Below the pieces are notes generated by a model. That model did not search any database, was not told the origin of the DNA, and worked only from the letters and a program-made list of their open reading frames with translations. Position numbers and translations under genes: made by a program. Below are positions 43,880 to 53,040 of a stretch of DNA of 64,000 nucleotides, one piece after another. Within the stretch, counting starts at the first letter, position 1. The number at the start of each line of letters is the position of its first letter. The DNA is from Sporomusa ovata DSM 2662 (GTDB taxonomy: Bacteria; Bacillota; Negativicutes; Sporomusales; Sporomusaceae). The stretch covers positions 256,001-320,000 of the forward strand of contig NZ_ASXP01000001.1 in NCBI RefSeq assembly GCF_000445445.1, in the 5' to 3' direction.

Positions 43880-45259
43880 CTATGATTCAGTAACCGCTTC
43901 CTTACGCATCGTCGTCCAGCGGTAAATAATAATTGGCAAAATCAGTAGCGGCACACCAAGATACAATGAAGTTCTGAGTTCTTCGGTAAAAGCGACAAAA
44001 ATCAGGCAAGCAATCTGGGCCCAAATGCCAAATTGAGTAATATACGGGAAAAGAGGGGCTTTATATTTTAGTTTCTTTACTTCAGCCGAGCTAAGCTGCT
44101 TCCGAAAATTGTATTGACTCCAGCAAATCGATATCCAGGAAATTGCTCCGGTAAAGCCGGATAAAGCCAGCAGATAGGTATAAATACTTTGATCTTGATC
44201 AAAGGTATATAACACTACCCCAAGCCAACATACCACAATGGACAAGGCCGTAGCATTTTGCGGCACGCCCTGACTGTTGAGACGTCCTAGAAATTCGGGA
44301 GCCATCTTCTCCTGTGCCAGTGCATATATCGCACGCGTGCAGCCATATAAACCAGAATTGGAGCAGGAAATAGCCGCTGTTAAAACAACAAATGAGAAAA
44401 TAGTTCCTGCCCATTCCAAATTATAAGCGCTCAATGCGGCTGCAAACACACTTGTTTCCAAGCTGGCTTTATCCCAGGGGAAAATAGTGACCAATAACAG
44501 CATGGGAATAATATAGAGTGAGATAATCCGCATAGTGATCTGTTTGATGGCAGATGGAATGGTCTTGGCCGGTTCTTTACTTTCTGCTGCTGCCAGACCG
44601 ATTATTTCCGAGCCCTGGAAATTAACTAGAACAATGACCATCGTCAGCAGCACAGCCCAATAACCTTTAGGCGCAAAACCACCGTTAGATAACAGAACGC
44701 TAGTTCCCAGATAATCCCCGCCACCAATAGCGCCAAAGAAAATCATGATAGCTAAACCACAAAAAATTAGAAGAGCAACAATCTTAAACAGCGCCAGCCA
44801 GAATTCCAGTTCACCAAACAGATTAACCCGGGATAAATTTATGAATGTGATCGCTAAGCCGAACAGCACCGCCCACCACATTGCACTTACTGCAGGAAAA
44901 AAGCCGTTCATGATAATGCCGGCAGCAATCATTTCGGACGGTACATACGTTACCCAGGTTAGCCAGTAACACCAGCCCACACCACACGCCCAGGCCGGTG
45001 ATATATAGTCACGGGTGTAACTGATAAACGAACCGGCAATTGGCCGGGCCACCGCCAATTCACCCAAACATACCATAACAGCATAAACAATCAAACCGCC
45101 TAATAGGTAGGCCAGTACGGATGCCGGGCCGGCTTTGCCAACCACATACCCGCTGCCTAAAAAATAGCCGCTGCCAATAATTCCCCCTAAGGCAATCATT
45201 TGCAGATGCCGGCTTTTAAGCCCCCGATTTAATTGTCTCTTAGTGTCCTGCTCTTCCAA
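43880..45259 (-). CDS. Amino-acid permease (AAT/APC family)
   Basis: A 459-residue protein with twelve membrane helices. The N terminus LKSRHLQMIALGGIIGSGYFLGSG is the conserved first-helix signature of the AAT family, followed by GGLIVYAVMVCLGELAVARPIAGSF. Members import amino acids such as Ala, Gly, Phe, His or Lys with protons. The specific substrate is not evident. It is a single gene with its own terminator. Confidence 0.93.
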   Translation of the reverse strand: MEEQDTKRQLNRGLKSRHLQMIALGGIIGSGYFLGSGYVVGKAGPASVLAYLLGGLIVYAVMVCLGELAVARPIAGSFISYTRDYISPAWACGVGWCYWLTWVTYVPSEMIAAGIIMNGFFPAVSAMWWAVLFGLAITFINLSRVNLFGELEFWLALFKIVALLIFCGLAIMIFFGAIGGGDYLGTSVLLSNGGFAPKGYWAVLLTMVIVLVNFQGSEIIGLAAAESKEPAKTIPSAIKQITMRIISLYIIPMLLLVTIFPWDKASLETSVFAAALSAYNLEWAGTIFSFVVLTAAISCSNSGLYGCTRAIYALAQEKMAPEFLGRLNSQGVPQNATALSIVVCWLGVVLYTFDQDQSIYTYLLALSGFTGAISWISICWSQYNFRKQLSSAEVKKLKYKAPLFPYITQFGIWAQIACLIFVAFTEELRTSLYLGVPLLILPIIIYRWTTMRKEAVTES

Positions 45260-45477
45260 CTATCATTCCTCCAGTATTGTACAAAAATGCTTTTGGAATG
45301 ATTATATCACAATACTTATTTCTGGCAATGGGATTTCCACGATTATACATGAAATAATGACAGTTGATAACATTCAGCAGGAAAAGAAATAAACCATACC
45401 GAACTCATAATTAACCAAAATGTTACTAATAAAAAGTTGCTGGTCTGCGGCGCCGGCAGGTTAAAGGATGGTGTTTT

Positions 45478-46092
45478 ATGGCTAATGTTCTTGTAATTCT
45501 AGCAAATCCAAGAAAAAACTCATATACAGTTCGACTTATGCAGTCATTTATTAAGGCGTATGTGAACAATAATCCTACTGATACAATTACTGAGTTAGAT
45601 TTATATAAAACGGAAATCCCGGTAATTGATAGCGAAGTATTGGAGGCTTGGGATAAAACAGAAGAACAGCTTACAGTTAAAGAAAAAACACTATTAGATA
45701 AGATTGATCATTTTACAAGTCAATTCTTAGCAGCTGATAAGGTAGTTATTGCTGCTCCAATGTGGAATTTACAGTTTCCTCCCATGCTTACAGCCTATAT
45801 TGCTAACATCACCGTACCTGGAAAGACCTTCGAATATACAGAAACCGGATGGAAGGGATTGGTGGCGAATAAGCCAGTGCTGCTTATTCATGTTCGTGGC
45901 GGAGTTTTCTCGCATGGTCCAGCTAAAGCATATGATCACGCGGTACCTTATTTAAAATCAATCTGCAATTTGTTGGGAATCGCTAATTTTAAGACAATCC
46001 TATGTGAAGGGATTGAAGCAGACCCTAACAAAACGGAGAAAATTTTCGAACAGGCGATACATGAAGTGACAGAACTAGCTAAAAGTTTCTAA
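45478..46092 (+). CDS. azoR: FMN-dependent NADH-azoreductase
   Basis: A 204-residue flavodoxin-like protein with the AzoR pattern: LVILANPRKNSYTVRLMQSF near the start, APMWNLQFPPMLTAYI (FMN contact) and GPAKAYDHAVPYLK. AzoR enzymes use FMN and NADH to reduce quinones and azo or nitro compounds. AAAGGATGG precedes the ATG. A decayed LysR gene lies downstream, which may once have controlled it. Confidence 0.9.
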   Translation: MANVLVILANPRKNSYTVRLMQSFIKAYVNNNPTDTITELDLYKTEIPVIDSEVLEAWDKTEEQLTVKEKTLLDKIDHFTSQFLAADKVVIAAPMWNLQFPPMLTAYIANITVPGKTFEYTETGWKGLVANKPVLLIHVRGGVFSHGPAKAYDHAVPYLKSICNLLGIANFKTILCEGIEADPNKTEKIFEQAIHEVTELAKSF

Positions 46093-46383
46093 CCTTAAGC
46101 AAGCTTACACTAACGCCTGTAGTACATATTAACCGTTACGGCGTTGGTAAACCAAGAGTGAACTCAGAAAGCGGAGTAGGCATTAGCACAAATGCATAAA
46201 GGTAAGGCTTTACGGAGAATCCGTGAAGCCTGTAACGAGCAACAACGCCTTCGAGAATCAGCACAATTTTCTGAAATGCGAAGTGATTTTTGGGAAGATT
46301 ACAGACGTTTTTGGCTTTGAATATTTTATTGGGAAAAAGAATAACGGCATGATCGTAGTGCCATGCATTATAATAACACCTAT
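46093..46383 (+). other. Structured noncoding stretch, possible group II intron fragment
   Basis: Several helices are visible: TAACGCC with GGCGTTG around 46112-46149, and GGCTTTACGG with CCGTGAAGCC (46205-46230). The wording GTGAACTCAGAAAGC recalls group II intron RNAs, but no domain V or reverse transcriptase is found. No gene is supported. Confidence 0.25.
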
Positions 46384-46593
46384 CTATCCTACATTGCTTG
46401 AAAAAGTGGCGCAGGATTTTTGTTTTGGTAACAGGGTTCTTCTTATTACTACTGTTACACCTAATCCACTTTTCGCAAAGTCAACTAAGAAGTCCATTGT
46501 GTTGATTTCTATTTCTGATTTAATAAATATTTTATTTTCAATAAAAAACTGATTGATATATTGCCGGGTAATATTATCTGATTCAAGAAGCAT
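46384..46593 (-). pseudogene. Fragment of a LysR-type regulator (effector domain)
   Basis: The frame reads LLESDNITRQYINQFFIENK and then TMDFLVDFAKSGLGVTVVIR. This matches the end of a LysR substrate-binding domain (NITRxYI, ME/D-L-x-x-FAKxGLGV). Neither the HTH domain nor the true C terminus is present; the sequence diverges after VVIRR. Confidence 0.6.
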
Positions 46594-46675
46594 AAATTTG
46601 CATTTGGTGAAAAAATCAATTATAGCTTATAATGTACTAAAAGAAAAGCGCCCAAAAGGACGCTAAATATACCTA

Positions 46676-46999
46676 TCAAAACTCTTTATTTGTTACCCAT
46701 TTCCCACCCACATAATCAGTATCATATACACTGAGAATAATCCGTACTGCTCTTTTCAGTATTCCATTTGAAGTGTCATCAATTATTTTACGTGGAATAT
46801 TAGGTTTATCGTCTGTAGGTCCTTGATAATAATGACTTACTGCATAACTATAGTATGTTGTCTTATAATCATAAGTTACTTTTATCTTAATCGTTTGTTC
46901 CTTTAATATTAATTCCCAAATACCAACTACTTTTACAAATCCTTTTAATTGTGGACAGTCTAGTAAGCCTTCAAACACATTATTGATATCTGTATCCAT
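46676..46999 (-). CDS. Hypothetical protein, 107 residues
   Basis: ATG with AAGGAGATG about ten bases upstream. The protein is soluble and mixed alpha/beta, with a Tyr-rich centre (KTTYYSYAVSHYYQGP) and an acidic N terminus. I do not recognise it. It stands alone, directly after a LysR remnant, in a region of gene decay, but its good ribosome site and intact frame favour a real gene. Confidence 0.55.
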   Translation of the reverse strand: MDTDINNVFEGLLDCPQLKGFVKVVGIWELILKEQTIKIKVTYDYKTTYYSYAVSHYYQGPTDDKPNIPRKIIDDTSNGILKRAVRIILSVYDTDYVGGKWVTNKEF

Positions 47000-47161
47000 G
47001 TGACACTCATCTCCTTATATTCCATTTTTTTACTTACTTCGGTAAAAGGAAGTAATTTCCTGCAAAGAATATAATGTGAAAAACTTATTAATTTCCAAAG
47101 TGGCAAGTCATAGAAGCCGTCTAACTCATGTTATTACTCGGCTATATATACTAGTTGTAAC

Positions 47162-48399
47162 TTAAAATGGATTACTCTGTTCTTCCAGTAATTTAAGAAA
47201 TTCAGTTACAATCATCGGATCAAACTGTGATCCTGAACACCGAATTAACTCGCTGATGGCGTAATCGTAGGTACTTGCTTCCTTATAAATCCGTTTGTGA
47301 GTCATAACATCAAAAGAATCTATAACATTGATGATTCTTGCCAAAATAGGAATATTGGTTCCGGCTAGTCCCTGGGGATAATCGGTACCATCATACTTTT
47401 CATGATGGCAAGCATCTGTCAGCTCTGCTAACATCAAGTTTATTGAATTAGCAATGTCGGTAATCTCGTCATTGTAAGGAACAGAGAGCATTTTACTCGT
47501 ATCTTGTGTTTTAGCTACATTTTTAAGTATGTATCAAGCTTAATCTTTTAATTATGTGTGTTTGCGTCATACCTACAGCAAAGATTATGATAACAGTAAA
47601 CAAAATTAAAAAGCTGTCTATAAATAAGCGGATATAGTACCTAAAGAGTATTCTGTTCGCGCAGTGAAATACCAACATTTATCTCATAAGCTCCATTAAT
47701 ATCTTTTATTGCGCTGTAGGCATCAATTTTTTTCTCGGTTTTTTTCAACAACAATAGTGCTCTCGCTGGTTGCAGGGGGATTATCTGAAATAACAATGGC
47801 TGCGTCTAGAAGATTGCTTATATAGGAAATAATTTCCTTATCAATTTTTCTCCCTATAAGTAAAGTGCCGTTGCTAATAGCAGTTTCATCACTCGTAGTA
47901 ATTGGTGCTATGCAAATAATGAAAATTGCTCCATCAATATTGATAATGCCAGTCTGTGCATCCTCGATAGCATCCAATAATCCATTTACTTATCTATCAG
48001 CTTTTCTTCAAAAGCGGGAAAATGATCATCATTCATATCAGCGCGTACACTTTTTTCAATAGTACCATCTTTATTAAGGAAAAGCATAATATTTAGATTA
48101 ATCTTCTTAAGTATATCTTCTTGTAGATTTTTTTCTTCATAACCATTTAGCTCGCCAGCCATGTAAAAGTAAGTATCATCCCAACAAGCCCAATCTCGGG
48201 ATATCCCTACGAGACTCTTTGTTTCCCTGGCAAGTATTAAATTTAGTTCGTTAAATTTTTTTTCTATTAGATTAGTTTCCAATTGATCAATATACTTTAA
48301 AACAATTTGATTCATAGACCAAGTAGTAAGCATAATTGTGGCTAGTCCTATAACTATCGAAAATATTAGCATTTTCTGTGTAATTTTGGTGATTTTCAA
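47162..48399 (-). pseudogene. Broken sensor c-di-GMP phosphodiesterase gene (CHASE4-HAMP-GYP)
   Basis: Reading the minus strand from ATG 48399, the first frame gives a membrane helix (KMLIFSIVIGLATIMLTTWS) and a CHASE4-like sensor (LVGISRDWACWDDTYFYM) and stops at 47986. A second frame (47977-47723) continues the sensor (GTLLIGRKIDKEIISYISNL). The third (47491-47162) has the end of a HAMP domain (NDEITDIANSINLMLAEL) joined directly to the GYP half of an HD-GYP domain (HHEKYDGTDYPQGLAG, ARIINVIDSFDVMTHKRIY). The HD motif and the N-terminal half of the catalytic domain are deleted. At least two frame changes and one internal deletion make this a dead gene. Confidence 0.88.
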
Positions 48400-48731
48400 A
48401 TATATACCTCCAGTATATTCCCAAAGACTAATTTGGTAGATATATTTCTAATTTGGGAAGTTTTTGTAGGAAGTTGTTGATAAAGATACTAAAATTTTCC
48501 CTATTCTAATATTAACATGACAGTGGTGCTATGTTGTTAATGTAACTTAATTTTATAGCTGAAAAAAATTATTTTAATGGCATCAACGAAAAAAGTTCCT
48601 GTTATATTTTGCATGAATTTAACAGGAACTTTTTGCCAAACAGGGAATTAGTAGCAATATTAAATATTTGAGGATGGAAGGAGTTAAAGGAACAAAATGT
48701 TCCAATATTGACAGGACAGTGAGGGAAATGT
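48400..48731 (+). other. Intergenic region between divergent genes
   Basis: It contains one strong hairpin at 48590-48634. GGACAGTGAGGG before 48732 supplies the ribosome site of the next gene. Nothing else is evident. Confidence 0.5.
48590..48634 (+). terminator. Perfect 15-bp hairpin, bidirectional terminator form
   Basis: AAAAAGTTCCTGTTA and its complement (48620-48634) enclose a 15-base loop. It lies upstream of genes on both sides, so it may be a leftover of a lost gene. Confidence 0.7.
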
Positions 48732-49268
48732 ATGGAGATTATCAAAACCGAGAGATTAATTTTGAGAAAATTCTTTTGTGATGACTGGAAAGATTTACAT
48801 GAATATCTTTCTCAAGAAATAGTGGTCAAGTATGAACCCTATGATGTTTTTACCGAAGATGCCTGTAAAAAAGAAGCAGAAAAACGTTCACAGCAAGATG
48901 CTTTTTGGGCTGTTTGTCTGAAAGAAACTAATAAATTAATCGGCAATGTATATTTTCAACGACAGGAACCTGGAAAATTCCTCACATGGGAAATCGGGTG
49001 CGTTTTTAATCCTATGTATTGTGGAATGGGTTATGCCACAGAAAGTTGTAAAGAGATTTTACGTTATGGATTTCAACGATTAAAGGCACGAAGAATAATT
49101 GCTATGTGCAATCCTGAAAACACAAATTCATGGAGATTATTGGAACGGTTAAATATGCGAAGAGAGGGACATTTACAAAAAAACATATTTTTTAAGTATG
49201 ACGAAGAAAGAAAACCTATTTGGAATGATACGTATGAATATGCAATATTGGCAGATGAAATGGTTTAA
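48732..49268 (+). CDS. GNAT-family acetyltransferase, RimJ/RimL type
   Basis: A 178-residue GNAT protein with the RimJ/RimL opening IIKTERLILRKF, a central WEIGCVFNPMYCGMGYATES containing the acetyl-CoA loop, and NTNSWRLLERLNMRREGHL near the end. GAGGGA lies nine bases upstream of the ATG. Members acetylate ribosomal protein N termini or antibiotics and small amines; the target is unknown. Confidence 0.88.
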   Translation: MEIIKTERLILRKFFCDDWKDLHEYLSQEIVVKYEPYDVFTEDACKKEAEKRSQQDAFWAVCLKETNKLIGNVYFQRQEPGKFLTWEIGCVFNPMYCGMGYATESCKEILRYGFQRLKARRIIAMCNPENTNSWRLLERLNMRREGHLQKNIFFKYDEERKPIWNDTYEYAILADEMV

Positions 49269-49287
49269 TTTCGCGTCAACAACCCCG

Positions 49288-50829
49288 TCAGTCCGACATT
49301 TCTTTCTCCTCAAATGGAATAAAAACTAAGCTAAATGCAGAGCCTTCAGGCCCTGTTTTTACTTCCAGTTTTGCATGGTGTCTCTCAGCAATACGATAGC
49401 ATACTGCAAGTCCCAGACCTGTACCATTCTCTTTAGTGGTAAAAAAGGGGGTGCCTATCTTATCCATGATAGTATCGGGAATGCCTTCACCTTGATCAAT
49501 AACAGTTAAAAATACTTTTTCATTCTGCTCTAACGTTTTTATATATAAAGTTCCATTTGTTTTCATAGCCTCTAGCCCATTACGAACTAGATTAAGAATA
49601 CATTGACGAATTTCTTTTTCATCAGCATGTATCTCGTGGGTTGACTCCCCCATAAATATGATTTGATGACCTAATCTAAGAGCATCGGCTTGCAATAGTG
49701 GAAGTATATTCTTTATTAAACTATTTATGTTAACTGGGTGACGTTCAACAGTCTTATTTTTCGCCAATGAAAGAAATTCAGTAATAATAGAATTTGCTCG
49801 ATCTAACTCTTCGATCATTAAATCGAATGAGGCTCGATGTTTCTTGAATTCATCTTTATGAACAAAGTGTTGTAAGAATCCCCGTACGGTTGTCATAGGA
49901 TTTCGAACTTCATGGCCTATACCGGCTGCCATTTCACCAATTATATTTAGTCGATCAAGACGGTTCATTTCCTTCTTAAATTTAAGATTATCAGTAATGT
50001 CAGTCAACATTACAACTGAACCGAACGCCTCACCATTTTCCTTGTCAAGTAACATTGAGGCACTAACGAGAAAATAGAAAGTGCTATCTTTTCCGTTGAA
50101 ACAAATTTCTTGTTTTAGATCATTTTCGTGGCGTAATAGGGATTCGAGATTAAGACTTTTATGACGAATTTCACAGTAAAGAGGTATTGCACTATCGAAC
50201 TGCTGAGAAACTATTTGTTCACCGAACAAACTAGTCGCCATAGTATTAGCTTTTACAATAGCTCCGTTAGTATCACATACTAGAATAGCCTCTGTTGCTT
50301 GATCAAGAACGAGGTTGGTAAACTTCTCACGCCTTTTTTGCTCTGTAAGATCTGTAACAACAATGCAAGCAAACATATCAGTCTCCATCGTGAGACGAGC
50401 GGAAGAAATATTTACTGAAACTTGTTTTCCCTGTTGTGTCTTAATCCATGTCTCCTTTTTGTACCGAGCTTGTCCCGCATTTAAAGTCTGATTCATAGCA
50501 GATAAATCGCTTAAGGAAAAATATAAACTTGTTGGTGAACCAATGATTTTATCAAGGGGGACATTGACAAGTTCTGCAAATTTTCTATTACAAAACAGGA
50601 TATGCCCGCTTATATCAATCGTCAAATAGCCCTCTTGCATTTCTTCTACAAGTACTCTGTAAATGTAGTCCGCTCCTTTTAGAATATACACTTGATCTTT
50701 ATGATGATGAGAAACTAGCAAGGCATCTACCTCACCGTTTTTAATAGCAGAGAGAACATTATTTGCTTCTTGTAATTGCTCTAATAATTCTTCTTGCTTC
50801 AGTTTTTTAATGTCTTCATGGTTATGCAT
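49288..50829 (-). CDS. PAS-PAS soluble histidine kinase of the Kai cluster
   Basis: A 513-residue kinase without membrane segments. The N terminus (LSAIKNGEVDALLVS, then QVYILKGADYIYRVLVEEMQEG) is wording I associate with kinases next to kaiC/kaiB genes in other bacteria. Two PAS domains (about 60-165 and 175-285) precede HisKA with His306 (AAGIGHEVRNPMTT) and an ATPase domain (NLVRNGLEAM, DQGEGIPD, GTGLGLAV). It is the last gene of the kaiC-kaiB-kaiB operon, 15 bp after the second kaiB. It could act like SasA in reading out KaiC state, though it has no KaiB-like domain. No response regulator gene is adjacent. Confidence 0.88.
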   Translation of the reverse strand: MHNHEDIKKLKQEELLEQLQEANNVLSAIKNGEVDALLVSHHHKDQVYILKGADYIYRVLVEEMQEGYLTIDISGHILFCNRKFAELVNVPLDKIIGSPTSLYFSLSDLSAMNQTLNAGQARYKKETWIKTQQGKQVSVNISSARLTMETDMFACIVVTDLTEQKRREKFTNLVLDQATEAILVCDTNGAIVKANTMATSLFGEQIVSQQFDSAIPLYCEIRHKSLNLESLLRHENDLKQEICFNGKDSTFYFLVSASMLLDKENGEAFGSVVMLTDITDNLKFKKEMNRLDRLNIIGEMAAGIGHEVRNPMTTVRGFLQHFVHKDEFKKHRASFDLMIEELDRANSIITEFLSLAKNKTVERHPVNINSLIKNILPLLQADALRLGHQIIFMGESTHEIHADEKEIRQCILNLVRNGLEAMKTNGTLYIKTLEQNEKVFLTVIDQGEGIPDTIMDKIGTPFFTTKENGTGLGLAVCYRIAERHHAKLEVKTGPEGSAFSLVFIPFEEKEMSD

Positions 50830-50844
50830 AATCGAACTCCTTAC

Positions 50845-51165
50845 TTACGAAGTTAGCTTAGCTATAATTACTTCTATATCAGACATATTTCCTATAAATA
50901 GCCGAATCGGAACCGGTTCTCTCTTTATCAGTGTAGGGACGGCTATTATTTGGCTTTCTTTAGCTAGTTCGGGTTGTTGCAGTATATCTATAATATCCAA
51001 GCGGCATTTTATCTCTGGATGATCTTGAAAAAGTGTTCGTAAATTAGAGATAGCTCTTTGTGAGTGTAGAGAACATCCCGCAATATATAGTTGTAATAAG
51101 CAAGGTTGGAATTTTTCCCTGACGGCGGATAGTTCAAAGTTATCAGCAGAACTAACATAGTCCAT
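50845..51165 (-). CDS. kaiB: KaiB-family protein, copy 2
   Basis: A 106-residue thioredoxin-like KaiB: QLYIAGCSLHSQRAISNLRT, LDIIDILQQPELAKESQIIA and VPTLIKREPVPIRLFIGNMS. The LYxAG, DxxxxPxLA and TPTL-x-K features are those of the clock protein KaiB, which switches fold to bind the KaiC ring. An N-terminal extension of about 20 residues precedes the fold. AGGAGG precedes the ATG; the first kaiB ends 11 bp upstream. Confidence 0.93.
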   Translation of the reverse strand: MDYVSSADNFELSAVREKFQPCLLQLYIAGCSLHSQRAISNLRTLFQDHPEIKCRLDIIDILQQPELAKESQIIAVPTLIKREPVPIRLFIGNMSDIEVIIAKLTS

Positions 51166-51176
51166 TACATAACCTC

Positions 51177-51491
51177 CTAGTTAGGTAAAATACTGAGCCC
51201 TACTAGTACCCGTTCAGTATTTGATAAATCGCCAATAATTTTTATCAGCGGCATAGGTAATTGTCTTACAAGTGTAGGGATGGCTAAGATTTGATGTTCT
51301 CTACCTATCTGCGGTTTTTCTACAAGGTCAATAACCTCAATTGTATATTTTCCAGATAAATGAGTTTCACATATTTTCTTCAAGTTAGCAAAAGCCCGAA
51401 TAGATTTTGGTGTTTGTCCTGCAACATATAGTCGTAGAATCCATCTGTCTTGATTTTTATCTAGACTTTCTATTATATTACTATTCATCAT
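51177..51491 (-). CDS. kaiB: KaiB-family protein, copy 1
   Basis: A 104-residue KaiB: RLYVAGQTPKSIRAFANLKK, EVIDLVEKPQIGREHQILAI and PTLVRQLPMPLIKIIGDLS. YVAGxTPxSxRA is the conserved KaiB start. It is clearly diverged from the second copy, so the two may have separate roles, such as forming different complexes with KaiC. GGGAG precedes the ATG. The gene lies 121 bp after kaiC, with a micro-ORF in between. Confidence 0.94.
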   Translation of the reverse strand: MMNSNIIESLDKNQDRWILRLYVAGQTPKSIRAFANLKKICETHLSGKYTIEVIDLVEKPQIGREHQILAIPTLVRQLPMPLIKIIGDLSNTERVLVGLSILPN

Positions 51492-51539
51492 GGTATCACT
51501 CCCTCGTTAGTCAGTCCCTCGAAGCGCAGATAGTTTACT

Positions 51540-51629
51540 TCAACTTTGCGTTATTAAGTTAAGTGTAAGCTTTTCCAGATGTATTTGCTTTTCTAATTCT
51601 TCGACTTCTAACTCAAATTCGCTCTTCAT
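51540..51629 (-). CDS. Possible 29-residue coiled-coil micro-ORF overlapping the kaiC stop
   Basis: ATG 51627-51629 overlaps the last codons of kaiC in another frame and reads MKSEFELEVEELEKQIHLEK before ending LTLNLITQS. The peptide is a charged amphipathic helix. Many kaiC2-type proteins end in a coiled-coil tail of similar composition, so this may be a former C-terminal extension lost by frameshift or a separately translated partner. Evidence is composition and position only. Confidence 0.35.
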   Translation of the reverse strand: MKSEFELEVEELEKQIHLEKLTLNLITQS

Positions 51630-53040
51630 TCAGTAATATTCCTTTATCGGTTAATACGAACTCGCGTATTTGATTGGAATGTGCCATACCCCTGGATTTA
51701 ATAATATGTAGACCGCGATTTCGTTCTCCATTTAGTTCCATATCCCGGAGGGTAATCCAAGTATCCACAAGAGAAGAGATTCCGACTCCTGTTGCCTCAA
51801 GTTTTGTGGTATCAGAAAGATCTAATAAAATTGTAGTTATATTTTTCATTTTCAAGAAATCCATTAGACGCATCAGCATAACTTTTACGTCAGTCTCATT
51901 AGCGATTTCAGTCAAGTTTGTAATTGGGTCAATTACTACGATTGCAGGGGTATACTCAGCTATCTTTTTGTGCATTGAAAGTAGATGCATCTCGAGCCCG
52001 ATATTAGTTGGCCGCCATGCGTATAATCTTAAAAGATTTTCGGAAATCCATTGATCTAAATCAACACCAATGGAACGCATATTTCGAATGATTTGACTTT
52101 GTGATTCTTCAAAAGCAAAGTAAAGGCATCGTTCTCCCCGGTGGCAAGCTGCATCTACGATATGTGCGGCCACGCTGGTTTTACCAGTTCCGGCAGTTCC
52201 CGAAATCAGTACCGTGCTACCAACATAAAAGCCTTCACCACCTAACATTGTATTTAGTCTTGGAATACCAGTTGATACCCTGGAATTTAGTGCTTCGCTT
52301 TTTAGTCCTATTGAGGTTATTGGCATTATAGAAATGCCTTGTTCGTCTATGAGGAATGGGTACTCATTTGTTCCGTGCGCGGAACCCCGATATTTTACAA
52401 TTCGTACCCGTCGAGTGGAAATTTGCTTAAATACCTTGTGGTCAAGCAAAATAACACAGTCGGAGACATACTCCTCAATTCCATGCCGAGTTAAAGTTCC
52501 GCTGCCTTGCTCTCCGGTTATTATAGAAGTAACTCCTTTATCTTTTAACCAACGGAAGAGACGCCGCAGCTCTGCACGTAATATTTTTGTGTTAGAGAGC
52601 CCGGAGAATAATGCCTCAATTGTATCTAGTACAACCCGTTTAGCACCAATAGAGTTTATCGCATAGTCAAGCCTTAAAAATAGACCTTCTAAATCATAAT
52701 CGCCGGTTTCTTCAATTTGATCTTTATCAATATAAACATAATCCATCATAATTTTCTTTTTGCTACAAAGATCATCTAGATCAATACCTAAAGATGCGAA
52801 ATTTTGGATTAATTCTGCCTCAGTTTCTTCGAATGAAACAAAGACACCTGGCTCATTATATTGGAGGGCACCATTAACTAAAAACTGCATACTCAGCATG
52901 GTTTTACCGCAACCCGCTGAACCACAAACCAGCGAAGCCCTACCTAGAGGTAAACCACCACATGTTATTTCGTCAAGTCCTTCGATTCCGGAAGGGCACT
53001 TCTGTAAAATTGCAGGTTCATTACTAGAATTACTAGCCAT
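51613..53040 (-). CDS. kaiC: KaiC-family double-ATPase clock protein
   Basis: ATG at 53038-53040 with GAGGAGG seven bases upstream. The 475-residue protein has two RecA-like KaiC domains. CI has Walker A GSAGCGKT (40-47) and catalytic Glu71-Glu72 (SFEETEAE). CII has GTAGTGKT (281-288) and Glu311-Glu312 (AFEESQSQ). At the position of cyanobacterial Ser431/Thr432 it has Ser422-Ser423 (GISSLVDT), so dual phosphorylation is possible. It ends soon after FVLTDKGILLNEERI and lacks the C-terminal tail that binds KaiA; no kaiA gene is present. It leads an operon with two kaiB genes and a histidine kinase. Confidence 0.93.
   Translation of the reverse strand: MASNSSNEPAILQKCPSGIEGLDEITCGGLPLGRASLVCGSAGCGKTMLSMQFLVNGALQYNEPGVFVSFEETEAELIQNFASLGIDLDDLCSKKKIMMDYVYIDKDQIEETGDYDLEGLFLRLDYAINSIGAKRVVLDTIEALFSGLSNTKILRAELRRLFRWLKDKGVTSIITGEQGSGTLTRHGIEEYVSDCVILLDHKVFKQISTRRVRIVKYRGSAHGTNEYPFLIDEQGISIMPITSIGLKSEALNSRVSTGIPRLNTMLGGEGFYVGSTVLISGTAGTGKTSVAAHIVDAACHRGERCLYFAFEESQSQIIRNMRSIGVDLDQWISENLLRLYAWRPTNIGLEMHLLSMHKKIAEYTPAIVVIDPITNLTEIANETDVKVMLMRLMDFLKMKNITTILLDLSDTTKLEATGVGISSLVDTWITLRDMELNGERNRGLHIIKSRGMAHSNQIREFVLTDKGILLNEERI

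Noticed and set aside
46223..46552. A 109-codon plus-strand frame
   Set aside because: It is antisense to the LysR remnant on the minus strand, whose wording matches a known domain, and it has no ribosome site.
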